From the NCBI GenBank assembly GCA_036877525.1, contig JAZGTH010000059.1, positions 9,114,501 to 9,178,500 of the forward strand: DNA of 64,000 nucleotides. Direction: 5' to 3'. The notes under the pieces are model-generated. The model had not been told where the DNA came from. It saw nothing but the letters and a program-made list of their open reading frames with translations, and did no database searches. This stretch comes from Chromobotia macracanthus. Taxonomy: Eukaryota; Chordata; Actinopteri; Cypriniformes; Botiidae. Position 1 is the first letter of the stretch. The number at the start of each line of letters is the position of its first letter. Made by a program: the position numbers and the translations under genes. Shown piece after piece: positions 1-11,012 of this stretch.

Positions 1-1205
1 TGAATTTGGCACAGAGGACAGAACAAACTAAAGGCTGGCCAACATTCGCTCTACTGAAGGTGTTTTTTCTTGTAGGTGTAACTGTTTTTTCTCTGTGAAG
101 TTAGTATGTAATACATGAAAGCCCTGTGATGAATTGGGGAAGGTCTACTGTATAACTACCGTACCACTCCCAAAAGAACAGACAGCAGTTTTTCTTCCTT
201 TTCTTTTTACAATCGTAAATGTTGTACAGGAAAGAGCATCGCTCACGTTCTGAACATTTCACACTGGGTTATAATGAATGTTGGGTTTTTAGTGCTAACA
301 CGAGATCTGTGAGAGGGCCGGGGAGGTACAATAAAGGAGCACAGTAGTAATAACTCAAAATATTATGAAAGCCAACTTTGAGGGGGTGAGTGATTGTTTG
401 GAGCTGGCTGAGTCAAAGTGTGAGGTCTGGCAGGGGATTCAGGATAGAGAGGAAAACATGACAGAGTATGTTTGCCATCCTGTATGGATTTGAAACAAAT
501 ATGTTGTCATTGTTGATGTAAGCAGAGCATAAACAGAAGCATGCATATCTATAATAACTGGGCAAAAATGATTGTTTGTAAGTTTTGCCCGAGCATTACT
601 TTCCCAAAATATGAAAGGACTATATATATTTTATACATATTATGTATATTACATACATATATTATTTGTTTAAGTAACAAAGTCATAAACATAAAGTACA
701 TGAACATGAACATAAAGTAGATCATATGGCCTGCTTTGACAGTAATTTGGTGATGTTTTACATCACGCTTCTGACTGTAGTAAATGAAGTTCCCCAAAGT
801 CATTTTACTGTAAATTTAAACAATAATGATATGTGTGACCTGCTCCATTATTTTGAATCTCTTTGAGACTTTAGTGCATAAAGTGCACAAATGACTCCTG
901 GCTCATCAGTCATGATTTAAAAGATAATATACCATGTCAACAACTTTTTTAATAGAAACATAATAGTTACAGCTTTCCTCTTTACTGTAGTAGAAAATCT
1001 TCCCATTACATTCTGTGTTCAAATTCAATGAGCTGTATTTAATTCTGATTGTTTAACTGCACTATATTGTGCTCCAATGTTTTCGTGTAATAAACTGTTT
1101 CTATGGAACAATGGTCATAAACACAATCACCTTCACTGTGCTAGTTTCATGTCCACTTATAACAACATAACAATGTCAACTCAAATCAATATTTCATGTC
1201 CATTT
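1..1205. other. AT-rich non-coding stretch, nothing assigned
   Basis: No repeat family or exon is recognisable here. The only sizeable open frame (549-803, minus) is low-complexity, dominated by Met, Phe and Tyr codons from AT-rich DNA. It has no splice signals or coding-like composition and is treated as chance. Confidence 0.5.
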
Positions 1206-1211
1206 GTTTAT
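1206..1211 (-). promoter_or_regulatory. Candidate poly(A) signal AATAAA (minus strand)
   Basis: The plus strand reads TTTATT, giving AATAAA on the minus strand about 165 nt after the stop codon of the candidate terminal exon at 1373-1628. The hexamer is common by chance in AT-rich DNA, so its value is only in the combination with that exon. Confidence 0.25.
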
Positions 1212-1372
1212 TCAGGGGGAATTTTGATCTGTTTCTGTGTGAGTTTTATCCTCTAAGCACATCACATGACACTCAGTCTGTTTTACTTTGGCAAAAAGTT
1301 TTTTTGATATTACACAAGTAAAATGTCTGTCAGCAAGATCCAGCCTTCCATCACAGGATTCAACTAAAACTC

Positions 1373-1628
1373 TCACAAAACTACATCTGTTACACACAAA
1401 ATATCTGAACAGCGATTAAATGACCCTGACAGGTGTGTGAAAGCAGCGCAGGTTAATGGAGGAGTCTTTTTAAAGAGCAGCTTGAGGCTGAAGGTGGAAT
1501 AGGGGTGAGATGACAGGATGAGGTGATCACGTTTTCCCACTGATTTAATCTTTACGTATACACAGCTGTTGTCAAGGAATTTGGACGACACAAAACGTGA
1601 TCTGATGTATGGCAGTCGCGGGCCCACC
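1373..1628 (-). CDS. Candidate 3'-terminal coding exon, product unknown
   Basis: On the minus strand a strong splice acceptor (pyrimidine-rich CTTCTTTCAG, AG at 1629-1630) is followed by an open frame of 84 codons to a stop at 1373-1375. The exon would begin with the third base of a codon. The translated part includes VGPRLPYIRSRFVSSKF and continues through a basic and hydrophobic mix with no motif I recognise. An AATAAA lies downstream at 1206-1211. The frame is also open upstream of the acceptor, so the 143-codon ORF alone is not proof of coding. It could be the last exon of a minus-strand gene starting near 57.5 kb, but that link is inference. Chance is a serious alternative. Confidence 0.27.
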
Positions 1629-1793
1629 CTGAAAGAAGCGTGCGGTGCTGTTAGACAGTGCAGGGGAAATGAATTATTGTTGCTGGGTTTCTGACAGTTC
1701 ACCCAAAAATCCAAAGAAAATTCCACAGTCACATAACACTTTCCTCTGGAAAAAACTAAAAGTGAATTTTTGAAGAATTGTTCTAGTCGTGTA

Positions 1794-2120
1794 CATTTAT
1801 TCATTTAGCAGATGACTTTATTCAAAGAAACTTGAGAGAGCAAATGAGAGCATTTACCATTAAAAAAATGTAAGCGTAGTCTTCAGAGCTGTGTTTACAA
1901 GAACAGGGAACAGAGCTGAAGCTAGTGAAAGATGAACAACAGAAGATTGAGGGATTTTTTTAAATAAACAAAACATTACGTGACTTTGGGTTGGTCACGT
2001 AAATGCAGAACAGGAGTGTTTTCAGTTGTTTCTTGAAGGTTGTGGCTGGAAACTCATTCCACCAGAGAGGAACAGAGTGGGTGAACATTTTCAAGAGTGA
2101 TTTGGTGCCTCACTTTGATG
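1794..2120 (-). mobile_element. L2-type LINE 3' end fragment
   Basis: Reading on the minus strand, the fragment encodes the C-terminal residues typical of fish L2-clade reverse-transcriptase ORFs (LWWNEFPATTFKKQLK, about 2070 down to 2020). It then runs through a degraded 3' UTR to the L2/V-SINE-type tail at 1794-1840 (plus strand CATTTATTCATTTAGCAGATG). The element is 5' truncated, as is normal for target-primed insertions. Family assignment is from remembered sequence. The same coding and tail blocks recur at 45.27-45.57 kb on the plus strand. Confidence 0.7.
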
Positions 2121-3762
2121 GAAAATCAGGCATCGCTCATTTAGTGATCAATGGAGTGAGATCAGGAGTGGTGTGACTATTGTTTTAAATGTATGAATGA
2201 GGAACGGTGCTGTCTAGCTTCAAATTGACCAACAAAGCTGCATAAATCATTCAGACCGGTTTTGTGAACTTAATCAACTGCTTCATTAAACGATTCGGCT
2301 CAAATAAACTACTCAGAATCTCCATTAACTCTGTTCATTTCCAAAACAGGGATTTTCATATACCGTGTCTTGAAACACATACTGTTTACTTAAGAGTTAC
2401 TGTAAAGTTTTGCTGTTTCACATTGTTTGTAAAACTATAAGCTTGGGTGTCTGAGGACAAGCAACTCTTTCTGGAAAGAGGATGAAATGACATGAGATGT
2501 CCAACCTTCTGTAATCTCAGATTTGTTATTTTGCTTCAGTTATTTTCTGTACTGACAGAAAATCTTTATTTTTAGTCAGTAAATCGTCAGCAAAATTCCC
2601 CTATCGCTGCATCCAAAAGCTTTCACCATCTTGTAAGAAAACATAACATGGAAAAAAAATCAAGTTCTACAATCATACTGACAACATGGAAACAGAAAAA
2701 TAGAAAATAGAAAAATAAACTTTGGCGCTTCTAACAATGGAACATGAGCAAAATATCTTTTAAGTGGAAACGTGGATGACAAGCATTTCTTACCTCACTT
2801 TAGTGTGAAAGACATCAAAGCCTTCAAACTTTTCAGGCCAAGTACAAATTTGATTGGTTTAAACGTTGTCAAACGTTACTGTAATGTTCCCTCTAAATAT
2901 TGTCAGCATTCAGCATACCGAAACAACTTGCAGCATAAGCATAACAACAGCTATGTGCTCTTCATAATGTTTACAAAAATTAAATGAATACAATTTTAAT
3001 AAAATAAATTAAATCTAAAGAGAAAAATCTGCACTTCAGTCATTCAGTTTAAGATATGCAGTATATACATATATGTGTGAAAAGTTGTTTGTGAAGCATT
3101 TCTGCCATATGAGTGACTGAAGTTCAGATATAGCTGGGTATCCACATGCTGGATTTCCAGAATGCAGAAGAATGCAGGTTATGCATTAGCATCGTAGACA
3201 AATCAAACACTGTCCAAATTCTGTATCCAGTTCAGGAATTTGGAAATAAAACGGAACATAAACATAATTGGAACAAAATAATTGACGTAATCACTACTGT
3301 AAGTGTTTAAAGAGAATGTAGAGCTTTCCAGTGTTCTGCTCTGAGGCAACGAGAGAAGCCGTCCAAATGTCAGCCTGGGATTCCAACCCTGACCGTGACT
3401 GTCCGTTCCAGGCAGCTTCAGCAACTGGAAAAGGAAGATTCTCTGTTTTCTCTTCTTTTGCCAGATGTTGTCACAGCCTTCCAAATGTTGCTTGTCTCAA
3501 GGCTCTGCTTATCGTAATTTGTTGTGGTCTCTGCTGGTACAGAAGCACCTTCCACATCCAGCTTTGATAAGTTCAGCTAGTTTCAGGGGTCATTTAATCT
3601 GGGTCGACTTCTATATGGCAAAAATATACATTGTGACTTCCTTCTAACCCCCTGAGAGATGAACTTGCGTGAGAGTTGGGTAGGATTGTGCCATTATTGT
3701 ACCCATCATGCATTAGCCTCCTTTTAAAACTACCCCAACTAAAAATTTTGACTTATACAAAT
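2121..3762. other. Non-coding stretch without recognised elements
   Basis: Unique-looking AT-rich sequence. Overlapping short ORFs on both strands around 3200-3650 have no splice or codon support. Nothing else is called. Confidence 0.45.
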
Positions 3763-3961
3763 GTTTCCTTAAAGTACCATAGATGTTAAAAATTTTATTT
3801 CTCTTAAAGTTCAGAAAGTCCAGTTTTTTAGACATTCTATTAACATTGTTGCTTGTTTATAAGAACATTATTCAAACTTTTTAATTATGTAACATTTTTA
3901 TAACATTACATTAACAACTTAAAAATAACACTTGTTCTGAGAACGTTCTCTGTTAGCAGGG
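3763..3961 (+). mobile_element. TIR element (CCCAGCTAACA family), 5'-truncated
   Basis: The segment carries the family's central block (AAGTCCAGTTTTTTAGACAT), the AAGAACATTATTCAAAC block, then a deletion, and ends at the right terminus CTGTTAGCAGGG, a mutated TGTTAGCTGGG. The left third is missing. Orientation is defined as plus when the ATTTTAGGTT end is on the left. Confidence 0.75.
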
Positions 3962-5256
3962 CAGAGGCCCATATTTTGCTGTAGGGTTTTGACAGCTATA
4001 GGAAGATGGTCAGAAGAAACGTTGCCTCTGTTGGTGGTTTAAGGCTCTGTGTAGAGTATTGTTTGGAAGCCCTTGATTTATGCATGTGTCTCTCTTGGGT
4101 GCAACCAGGCCCTGAGATCCTCAGATGATTTGGTTACTTCTCAGAGCTGGTGACTCATTTCTGAAGCTCTGAGAACAGAGCAACGCATGCCTGTTTTAAA
4201 TGCAGGCCAAACCTTCCCTGATGGGCTCCTTTGATCTGGATTACATTTTGCTGGTCTAAAGGTATAAAGGGTTGAATGGCATCTTATATATTTTTGAAAG
4301 GATGTATCTGAAACAAAATGTTCAGTAATTCATGTTTCATAACTTTTTCAGAAACACAGGAAAGCTAAATGAATTATACCAACAAAAAGTACAAAAGTAT
4401 AATAAGTACAAAATAGACAACAGAATTTTTTTGTTAGAAAAATGTTATGTTAGAAAAACAAGGGTTTCAGTTTGAACAATGGCAGACTGTAGCAGGTTCC
4501 TTATATACTTCAATGTAGCTCTGACTGTAGTAAAACACACTGGAACCCCGTCCAAAACAAACGCAAAACAAAACAGTGTTCCCACAGTGACCTGCGGAGC
4601 AATATGTCCTCTTACATGAAACATTTGGGAAAATAACCTTTTGTTCGGCCCTTTTTATTCTGCCAAACATTTGTGGCTTTTTGTCATTCTCTCTCTCTAT
4701 CTCACTTTTCGCTCTCTCTCTCTTTGGGTTGACCCTTGCTTTTGGATGCCTGCTGGGAGACACCATGGTGATGTCACAGTGTGAAGCAGAGGACCAAATG
4801 TATGCAAGAGGAAGTCACTCCCAGCGTTACGGGCCACAGACAGGCCAGCACGTGACATGAGACATTGACGTCTCAGAGGGTCAGTAAACACTGGTTTGTC
4901 TTTGGGAAAGGAACAGAGGTGTGGGCAGGCCTGCTTTGTTAACCTTCTTTTGAACTCTGTTCTAGTTACTCAAAGCGTCATATCATCCAAGCAGCTGAAG
5001 CTGATCTTACTTTCTGTTTTGTAAAAAAATAGTTTGTGCCGAGCGTAACAGTCTGACATGGCTCATGGCTCTGGAAATAAATATTTTCAAAAGAGGGAAC
5101 ACAACAAGCATGTATGATTTAACATATCTTAGTCCATTTTTGTTGCTTATTGTTTTTTTATTAGAAGATAAATGTGAAGGTTACATCCTTGTTCTTTTGT
5201 TTAATAGCTCACTGGAATGTAGGACAGCTGGAAAAGATATCTGAATAAAGAATAAC
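3962..5256. repeat. Non-coding stretch with a CT-rich simple repeat
   Basis: The only notable feature is a pyrimidine-rich (TC)n tract at about 4687-4725, interrupted by TATCTCACTTTTCG. The minus-strand ORFs over it are low-complexity (Arg/Glu-rich) and not credible genes. Confidence 0.45.
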
Positions 5257-5556
5257 CTAACTAACTAGGGACATTCTCCGAACGGCTAATGGTCTCTAAA
5301 AGTTCTCGCCATGTTAGCAAAAATGTTCTTGCATTAATGTTAGTAGAACCTTTGTTTAACGTTATATATTATATGCCATAAACATGATTCTTAAGTTGTT
5401 AAAAATGTAAAAACATTACACAAGAAAGTTTGAATAATGCTTTTATAACCAAGAAATAAAATTAATACTATCGTTCCTAGAACTTTCAAAATAACATTTT
5501 TACTTTTTTGTTACTTAATGGAAATGTCAAGGAAACATTCTTACAACGTAAAATGT
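5257..5556 (-). mobile_element. TIR element copy, near full length, minus orientation
   Basis: It starts with a degraded CTAACTAGGG terminus, then blocks shared with other copies: a variant of CTCTAAAAGTTCTC, TTCTTGCATTAATGTTAG, TTATATATTATATG, CTTAAGTTGTTA and TTACTTAATGGAAATGT. It ends at TTCTTACAACGTAAAAT without an intact right TIR. The right border runs straight into a short tandem repeat at 5553-5622. Confidence 0.8.
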
Positions 5557-5622
5557 GCATTTACATTACTTTGTGCATTTACATTACTTTGTGGTTTACA
5601 TTACTTTGTGGTTTACATTAAT
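5553..5622 (+). repeat. Tandem repeat, about 17-18 bp x 4
   Basis: Four successive units built on TTTACATTACTTTGTG; the first two carry GTGCA and the next two GTGGT, which implies stepwise duplication. The array begins where the TIR element at 5257-5556 ends. Confidence 0.85.
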
Positions 5623-5707
5623 GATGACCAAATAAACCTTTTTAAACCTTTTGTACCAATTAAAATGGATGGGATGATATGACACACAGGACACACACCA
5701 AACCCAT

Positions 5708-5743
5708 GAGGTCCAAGATCTTGTGGAGGTCCAAGATCTTGTG
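5708..5743 (+). repeat. Perfect 18-bp tandem duplication
   Basis: GAGGTCCAAGATCTTGTG occurs twice head to tail with no mismatch, indicating recent slippage or duplication. Confidence 0.95.
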
Positions 5744-6291
5744 ATTGTCTTGGCGGTTTGCAGGCGCAGTGGTTTAATTTTATTTTCTGTGGGCTGAACA
5801 GAATTTCTTTTCATTTTCTTTTCAAAATAAGAGGAGCAGAGCAAACTGTTTTCTGCCCTAAACAAATGTAAACATTTAAACGTAACGTGAAACGTGTGGC
5901 GCTCTGTATCACTGACATCACAACTGCTCCATGATCTCCGTTATGATTAAGTTACTCCCAAAATAGAAGCGTAACTAAGAATAGAAAGCCTTTCACATTA
6001 GACTGGTTTAGGTTAACCTTTGTAAAATCTTAATGAACTTATCACTGTGCGTGTCATTCTATATTCCCGCTTGTGAGTAGCTGAAACGCACGTACTCAAG
6101 CAAACAGGACACTAAAATCCACGAGCATCTGCAGCCGCAAACACACACATACAGCCTTAAAATAAAGCATGTTGACTGAACTTCTCTCAGTGTATTACAT
6201 TATTACCTCTGTTTGAACACTCTAGTGAAGGAGAACCCTAACCATCATAGAACTTATGCTAAGCGCACAGAAAACTGATCATAACGGCATC
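5744..6291. other. Non-coding stretch, nothing assigned
   Basis: AT-rich with scattered CpGs (for example about 5880-5945 and 6060-6130). No repeat or exon was recognised. Confidence 0.4.
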
Positions 6292-7069
6292 ACAGCTAAA
6301 AAGGAACGTTCTCAGAAAATTCTCTCAAAGTTTTACAATGTTCTTGCAGTAATGTAAGTGGAACTTTTTAAATGTTATATATCATATGTTTCAAAAATGC
6401 TAGTCTTTGTTTAGAATAACAAACAAATTAGTTTTTTGTTTTTTAAACAACAAATACACTTGTTTAAATACCTACATCAAAAAAGGCATCACTAAATAAA
6501 TGAGTTGTTCCACAACACAACAAACTGATGCAGAAATGCAGCGTATATCAATGTATGTTTGGTTTAGCATTAGTCTCAGTGAGAAACATTGGCTGTGAAA
6601 CAGAGATTGTAAACAAGTGAGTTAAAAACAGGCATCAGCTGAAGTGTGTTTTGGCACTCAGTTCTGGGAATGGCTGCGTCCGTGTTGCGTGCCCACCCGC
6701 CCGCAGTGGGCTGAGGTCCTGGTGTGGGTTTGGCTGAGTCAGGCGTTCAGGGTTACGAGCGCAGGTGTGCCTCATTACCTTCCATCTGGAGGCCATAACA
6801 TCGTACCCTTGTCCCAGCAGGGTGGGGCATCCAGGCCTAAACTCAGTCTAAATCAGCACTAGGATGCTGTACTGCAGCTCCCTGTCAGGATCATCTAACT
6901 TGTTACAGAATTTACAATGTTTGAATAATGTTCTTAAACCAAGCAATAATGTTAACACAAGATCTGAAAAAAAAAACTGGACATCTTTAATGCTCCTAGA
7001 ACATTAAAATTAACATTTTTAACATTTTTGTTACTTATGGAAACATTCCTACAACCTAAAATTGTTGGG
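6292..7069 (-). mobile_element. TIR element split by a roughly 0.5 kb insertion
   Basis: The left half (6292-about 6400) matches the AGGGAACGTTCTCAG... TTATATATCATAT part of the family. The right half (about 6901-7069) matches TGTTACAAAATG... CAACCTAAAATTGTT and ends GTTGGG, with part of the TIR deleted. About 50 bp of the usual middle is missing and about 500 bp of unrelated sequence lies between the halves. Confidence 0.7.
6401..6900. other. Foreign insert inside a TIR element
   Basis: The AT-rich first half is followed by a distinctly GC-rich block at 6644-6890. The block has an open frame on the plus strand (6644-6862, 72 codons) with no recognisable motif. No inverted termini or poly(A) were seen that would define it as a known transposon. 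Origin unknown. Confidence 0.45.
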
Positions 7070-7786
7070 AAGCCTTTACCACGATAAAGAGGTTTCTAAT
7101 CACTCCACTGTGAGATTGTAATACAGCCTCATGTTGCTTTATTGCTTCATTAAATAGTTCATTCACTTATAATGATTGAAGGGGACTGTGTATTTCTGAA
7201 CAGTTACGTAAACGAACAACCTTCACGACTGAAAACAGAATAAGGGTGAAATTCCAGATTCTGTGAAACAGTTACACTGTGAAATCTAACCAGACGTAAA
7301 CATGCTCAGAGGTTTCAGCTTCCAAAACTCCATTATTGCTTAAGCTGTCGATGGCCCAGCGCACACGCTCACACGCGCACACTGACACTCAGTGCAATTC
7401 TGTTCCGACAGTGTTTTCAGGTGAGTGCACGGGAGCTATGAGCTGCGTCTAGACATCATGTACCAGGTGGAAATACTTCAGGCCGCTGTAGCTCTGAGAC
7501 ACAGCCTCCCCCTCCCTTCTGTAATCAAACCTTAAATTCTTTACAGTTGCAAAACGTGGCAAAATGCATTCCACTTAAACTGTTCCACAAACAGTTAACC
7601 TGAGCCAGTATGTCAGATGTCAACACCCGCTCACAGTCAAACGCAGCTGTGCCCAAAAGGGTGTAGAGTGTGACATGCAACAATATCTTCCCATATTATG
7701 TTTTTCTCCTAATTTGATTTTCTTCTCTGGAGTCAATTTATAATCTTGGTAGGGCTGCCAATCAACCTAAATATTTAATCCATCTC
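7070..7786. other. Non-coding stretch, nothing assigned
   Basis: A short CAC/CACAC-rich stretch lies at about 7358-7390. Otherwise no repeat, exon or regulatory signal that I can support. Confidence 0.4.
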
Positions 7787-8076
7787 TGCAACACTTTATT
7801 TGGATGGTCCAATTTAGACCTTCTACTAACTGTAAGCAACTGCTTGTTAACTACCAGTCATTAGAGTATTGTAGACTGTCTGCTTAATATCTGCATACAC
7901 TTTATTTTGATGAGTCTCCCAACAGACCTTTTACTGACTGTAAGTAACTTTACAAGTAAATGTCAATTTATTCTTAAACAGTCTAATACTGTAGAGTACT
8001 AGCTGACATGTAGCTGTTTAATTAGAGTTAACGGGCATGTAGTTGCAAAGTTGCTTTTTGTTAGTAAAATGGCTAA
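7787..8076 (+). mobile_element. Cypriniform-type ACACTTTATTTTGAT repeat with internal subrepeats
   Basis: Two diverged direct subunits begin at about 7789 (ACACTTTATTTGGATGGTCC) and 7898 (ACACTTTATTTTGATGAGTC). Each is followed by a version of ACCTTCTACTAACTGTAAG. Towards 8035-8076 the inverted counterpart appears (CATGTAGTTGCAAAGTTG, then TAAAGTGGA), so the element folds back on itself. I recognise this as a common repeat of cypriniform genomes from memory. The right terminus is cut by the TIR element that follows. Confidence 0.6.
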
Positions 8077-8303
8077 AGTGGAAACATTCAAAATGTCCAG
8101 TTTTTAGACACTGAATTAATGTTTCTGCTTGCTTCTGTAATGTTTTTAAAACGTTCCACTAATAATTTAACAATACAATTTGATATATGATAAATAACAT
8201 TAAAATAACTGTACTAATATTACAGAAAGAATGTTTTTGATAACTTGAGAGAACCTTTAGTGAACATTAGCATATGGTCAGAAAACATTCGCTCTTAGCT
8301 GGG
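8077..8303 (+). mobile_element. TIR element copy, 5'-truncated, abutting another repeat
   Basis: The copy runs from AACATTCAAAATGTCCAG through TTTTTGATAACTTGAGAGAA to the right end CTTAGCTGGG at 8294-8303. The left third is absent and the ACACTTTATTTTGAT repeat lies directly against it. Confidence 0.75.
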
Positions 8304-9203
8304 AGTAGGGACAATGCTAAACCCATAAATTTTGGATGTGGCTTAAGAAAGCATAACCTGATTTCATTTGACCGATACATTCCAAGACAGAAAGCTGCAG
8401 TGTTTGTGCTGTGCCCATTCACAGAGGACAGTGTTTAAAGCTAGATACATAACAACATAACAATGCTTTATAATAAAATTCCAACTCACATTCAATGAAT
8501 AGAGCTGTTAAGAAAAGTACTTCGCATTTTAGCATCCTGGATTCCTAACTGTCTGGTGTGCTGTTGTTTTTCTTAAACCCCCTTGAAGTGAGTGACAGAA
8601 AAAGGCTTTCATGTGTGCCACACCTTGTTAAATTCTCCAGAAACCGAGTCTTTTAAAAGCAGACGCCACGACCATACATGACTTAACATGTCATTTATAG
8701 GAGCTGTGGCACTTCGCTGCTACCCTACGTCAGTGTGGCGGCGTTAGTGGCCGACAGCACAGGGTGGCTGTGCCAGACCCCAACACAGCACAGAGAAGAG
8801 AGCTGTGCCGTGCAGTCGGGGATTACATGCAAGGACGGTGCAGTGGTCAGAGTTCGCTTGATTTGCTCTGAAATAATGACATAGCAGCGGCTGCCAACAT
8901 CATAGTCACGGAAAACGCAGGGATAAAAAAATGATGAAAAAGATTACACCACTGTGTCTATATCTGCTCGTGTTTAAACAGGGCTTGATGATAAAGCAAA
9001 ACTGCTGTTTCAACAGGGGGTGGACCAGTGGACCAATGAGAAGTCAGGCAGTTACAAGGCCTTACAGACAAAAAAAGATCCATTTAAATGTTGAATCTCT
9101 ATTGAAATCAGTGTCCTGTGCACTGACACACAGTTACTTCCCATGTAATCAGGTTTTAAAACAGAGCCAGTGTACACTGTTAAAGCTTGCTGGGAAATAA
9201 GCC
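8304..9203. other. Non-coding stretch with a GC-rich block at about 8690-8870
   Basis: The 8690-8870 block is CpG- and GC-rich compared with its surroundings, contains the CRE-like CTACGTCAG at about 8725, and matches none of the window's repeats. It may be a regulatory element or unannotated exon. No splice pair was convincing. Confidence 0.3.
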
Positions 9204-9243
9204 TTGTAAGCTGCTTTGGATAAAAGTGTCTGCCTAATGTATA
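9204..9243 (+). mobile_element. L2/V-SINE-type 3' tail fragment
   Basis: TTGTAAGCTGCTTTGGATAA followed by AAGTGTCTGCCTAATG is the conserved 3' tail shared by fish L2 LINEs and the SINEs that borrow it. Nothing identifiable lies upstream, so it is a tail-only fragment. Confidence 0.6.
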
Positions 9244-9836
9244 AAAGTATTGTAATAAGATGACAGACTTGTGAAAACATTACATTTCCACATGGGCATA
9301 CTTTTTTTATCATGTTGTGTTACCTCTTCATCGCCTCTGTTTTTGTCACTAAGAGAACTAGTAAGTTTTTTTTTGACCAAAATCACTTGAATACTATCAT
9401 CATAATTACAACATCTAAACCCATAAGCAGAATATTCCAAGAGAACCTAAAACAAACATGGTCATTGGATAGAGGATGCCGTAGAATGTAATGATGGAGA
9501 CTTGGAAGTCAGTACTTTTCCAGAAAATACAAACTTCTACACACTGTGACATACTGTAGCTGCCATATTTTGGTCATGGCAAAATCTATCTTTAGATCTT
9601 GTAGTTAAAATAAGGCCAGCGTGCTGAAGTGGTGTTTATTTAATTTTGTCTTCAACTCATCCTTTCACAGCTGTTGATTTTAACGGCACATAGTTCAGCA
9701 CTAGAGTCAGGACACAGGACAAGATTCCAGTAACAAGAGGAAAAAACGATTCGCTGGATAATTTGCAGAGGACTCACATGGTAAGTCACAGAGATCCGTG
9801 CTGAAACAAAACAGATTTTGTCATATCAAAAATGAT

Positions 9837-9936
9837 CCCAGCTAACAGGGAACGTTCTCAAAACATTGGTTAAGGTTCTCGAAAGGTTCTCTCAATGTTA
9901 GGGAAATGTCCTTACAACCTACAATGGTTAGCTGGG
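9837..9936 (-). mobile_element. 100-bp deletion derivative of the TIR element with both ends intact
   Basis: It starts CCCAGCTAACAGGGAACG and ends AATGGTTAGCTGGG, so both 10-bp termini are present as perfect inverted repeats (CCCAGCTAAC/GTTAGCTGGG). Only about 80 bp of the normal interior remains. No convincing target-site duplication is visible: flanks are AAATGAT and ATATGAC. Confidence 0.9.
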
Positions 9937-10801
9937 ATATGACTCAAATATGAACAGAGAGTTTTTTTTGAGAATGTATCATATAGAATAGTGATATATA
10001 ACAATGGAAAAAACATGATATATGCCAATAACAATAGTGATGCTGTCTTAGCAAGTGTCAAGAAACCGTATGTCACGTTTTTCTATCATTTAGTTTCTCT
10101 GAATAGTTGTGCAGTGTCGTTGCGGCATTGCTTTCAGTCTAGCGTGATGCAGCCTGCATTACTGTTACTTTGCATCACTATATTACTGAAACGCATGCCA
10201 TAAATGTGGCTTTAACGAGATTGATGGTCAATAAATAAATATATAAGGGTTGGACTGAGAAGTTTCCTGGAGAGCAGATGTTGAGTGACAGATGCTATGT
10301 GGTTCTTCTAGCGGACCAGAAGCTCAGCCTGTAAAATATGTGCCTGTTGAAAACACTGCGGTATTAAATCAGCAAAAATGCATTTATTTAATAAAGAAAG
10401 CTCACGGTACATTACAGCAACTGTATGTGGCTACCATAAATCATCTATCGTGCAGCTCATAACCTATTTCAGGAGGCATGACATCACCGATTCCATTTAC
10501 AGAGCAATAAACTTCAGGCAATAAAGTGACACAAAATGCCTCTTATAGCACAAATCCTGTCATAAAAAGCAACACTTCCCTGTGTGAAGACGGTCCAATC
10601 AGACGCCAGTTAAAGCAAGACTGCTGGACCCACAAAATAAACGTTCTGAGTGCACTGTGAGGAACCAAGGTTTTGTTAAAAAGACTGACCTCCAGGACAA
10701 AGAGTTATTCATATTCAGATACCAGATGACTGGTATCTCAGAGCTTCAAGTACCTTATAAAAAAGGTCCATTTTGAAGTTTGTTTCTTTTTTATTGCATG
10801 A
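9937..10801. other. Non-coding stretch, nothing assigned
   Basis: AT-rich sequence without recognisable repeats. The plus ORF at 9991-10203 shows no coding signal. Confidence 0.4.
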
Positions 10802-11012
10802 ACATTAAAACATTAAAATACGTTTTTAAAACATTCCACTGTTTTACTATTTAAGACTATTTAACTATTAATTTATAAACTATTATTTAAGAATAATGTT
10901 TTTGATGTATGATATATAATGTTGAAAAAACAATTCTTCTAAGGTTACTGCAAGAACCTTTTTAACTCTCAAAGATAACTTTGAGAGAACTTTTAGAGAA
11001 CATTGGCCAGAT
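10802..11012 (+). mobile_element. TIR element copy, truncated at both ends
   Basis: It contains ACATTAAAACATTAAAATAC, TTTTAAAACATTCCACT, ATGATATATAATGTT, GGTTACTGCAAGAAC, TAACTTTGAGAGAACTTTTA and AGAACATTGGCCAGA. Both termini are lost. Confidence 0.75.

Noticed and set aside
549..803. 84-codon minus-strand ORF with Met/Phe/Tyr repeats
   Set aside because: It arises from AT-rich low-complexity DNA; no splice sites or coding composition.
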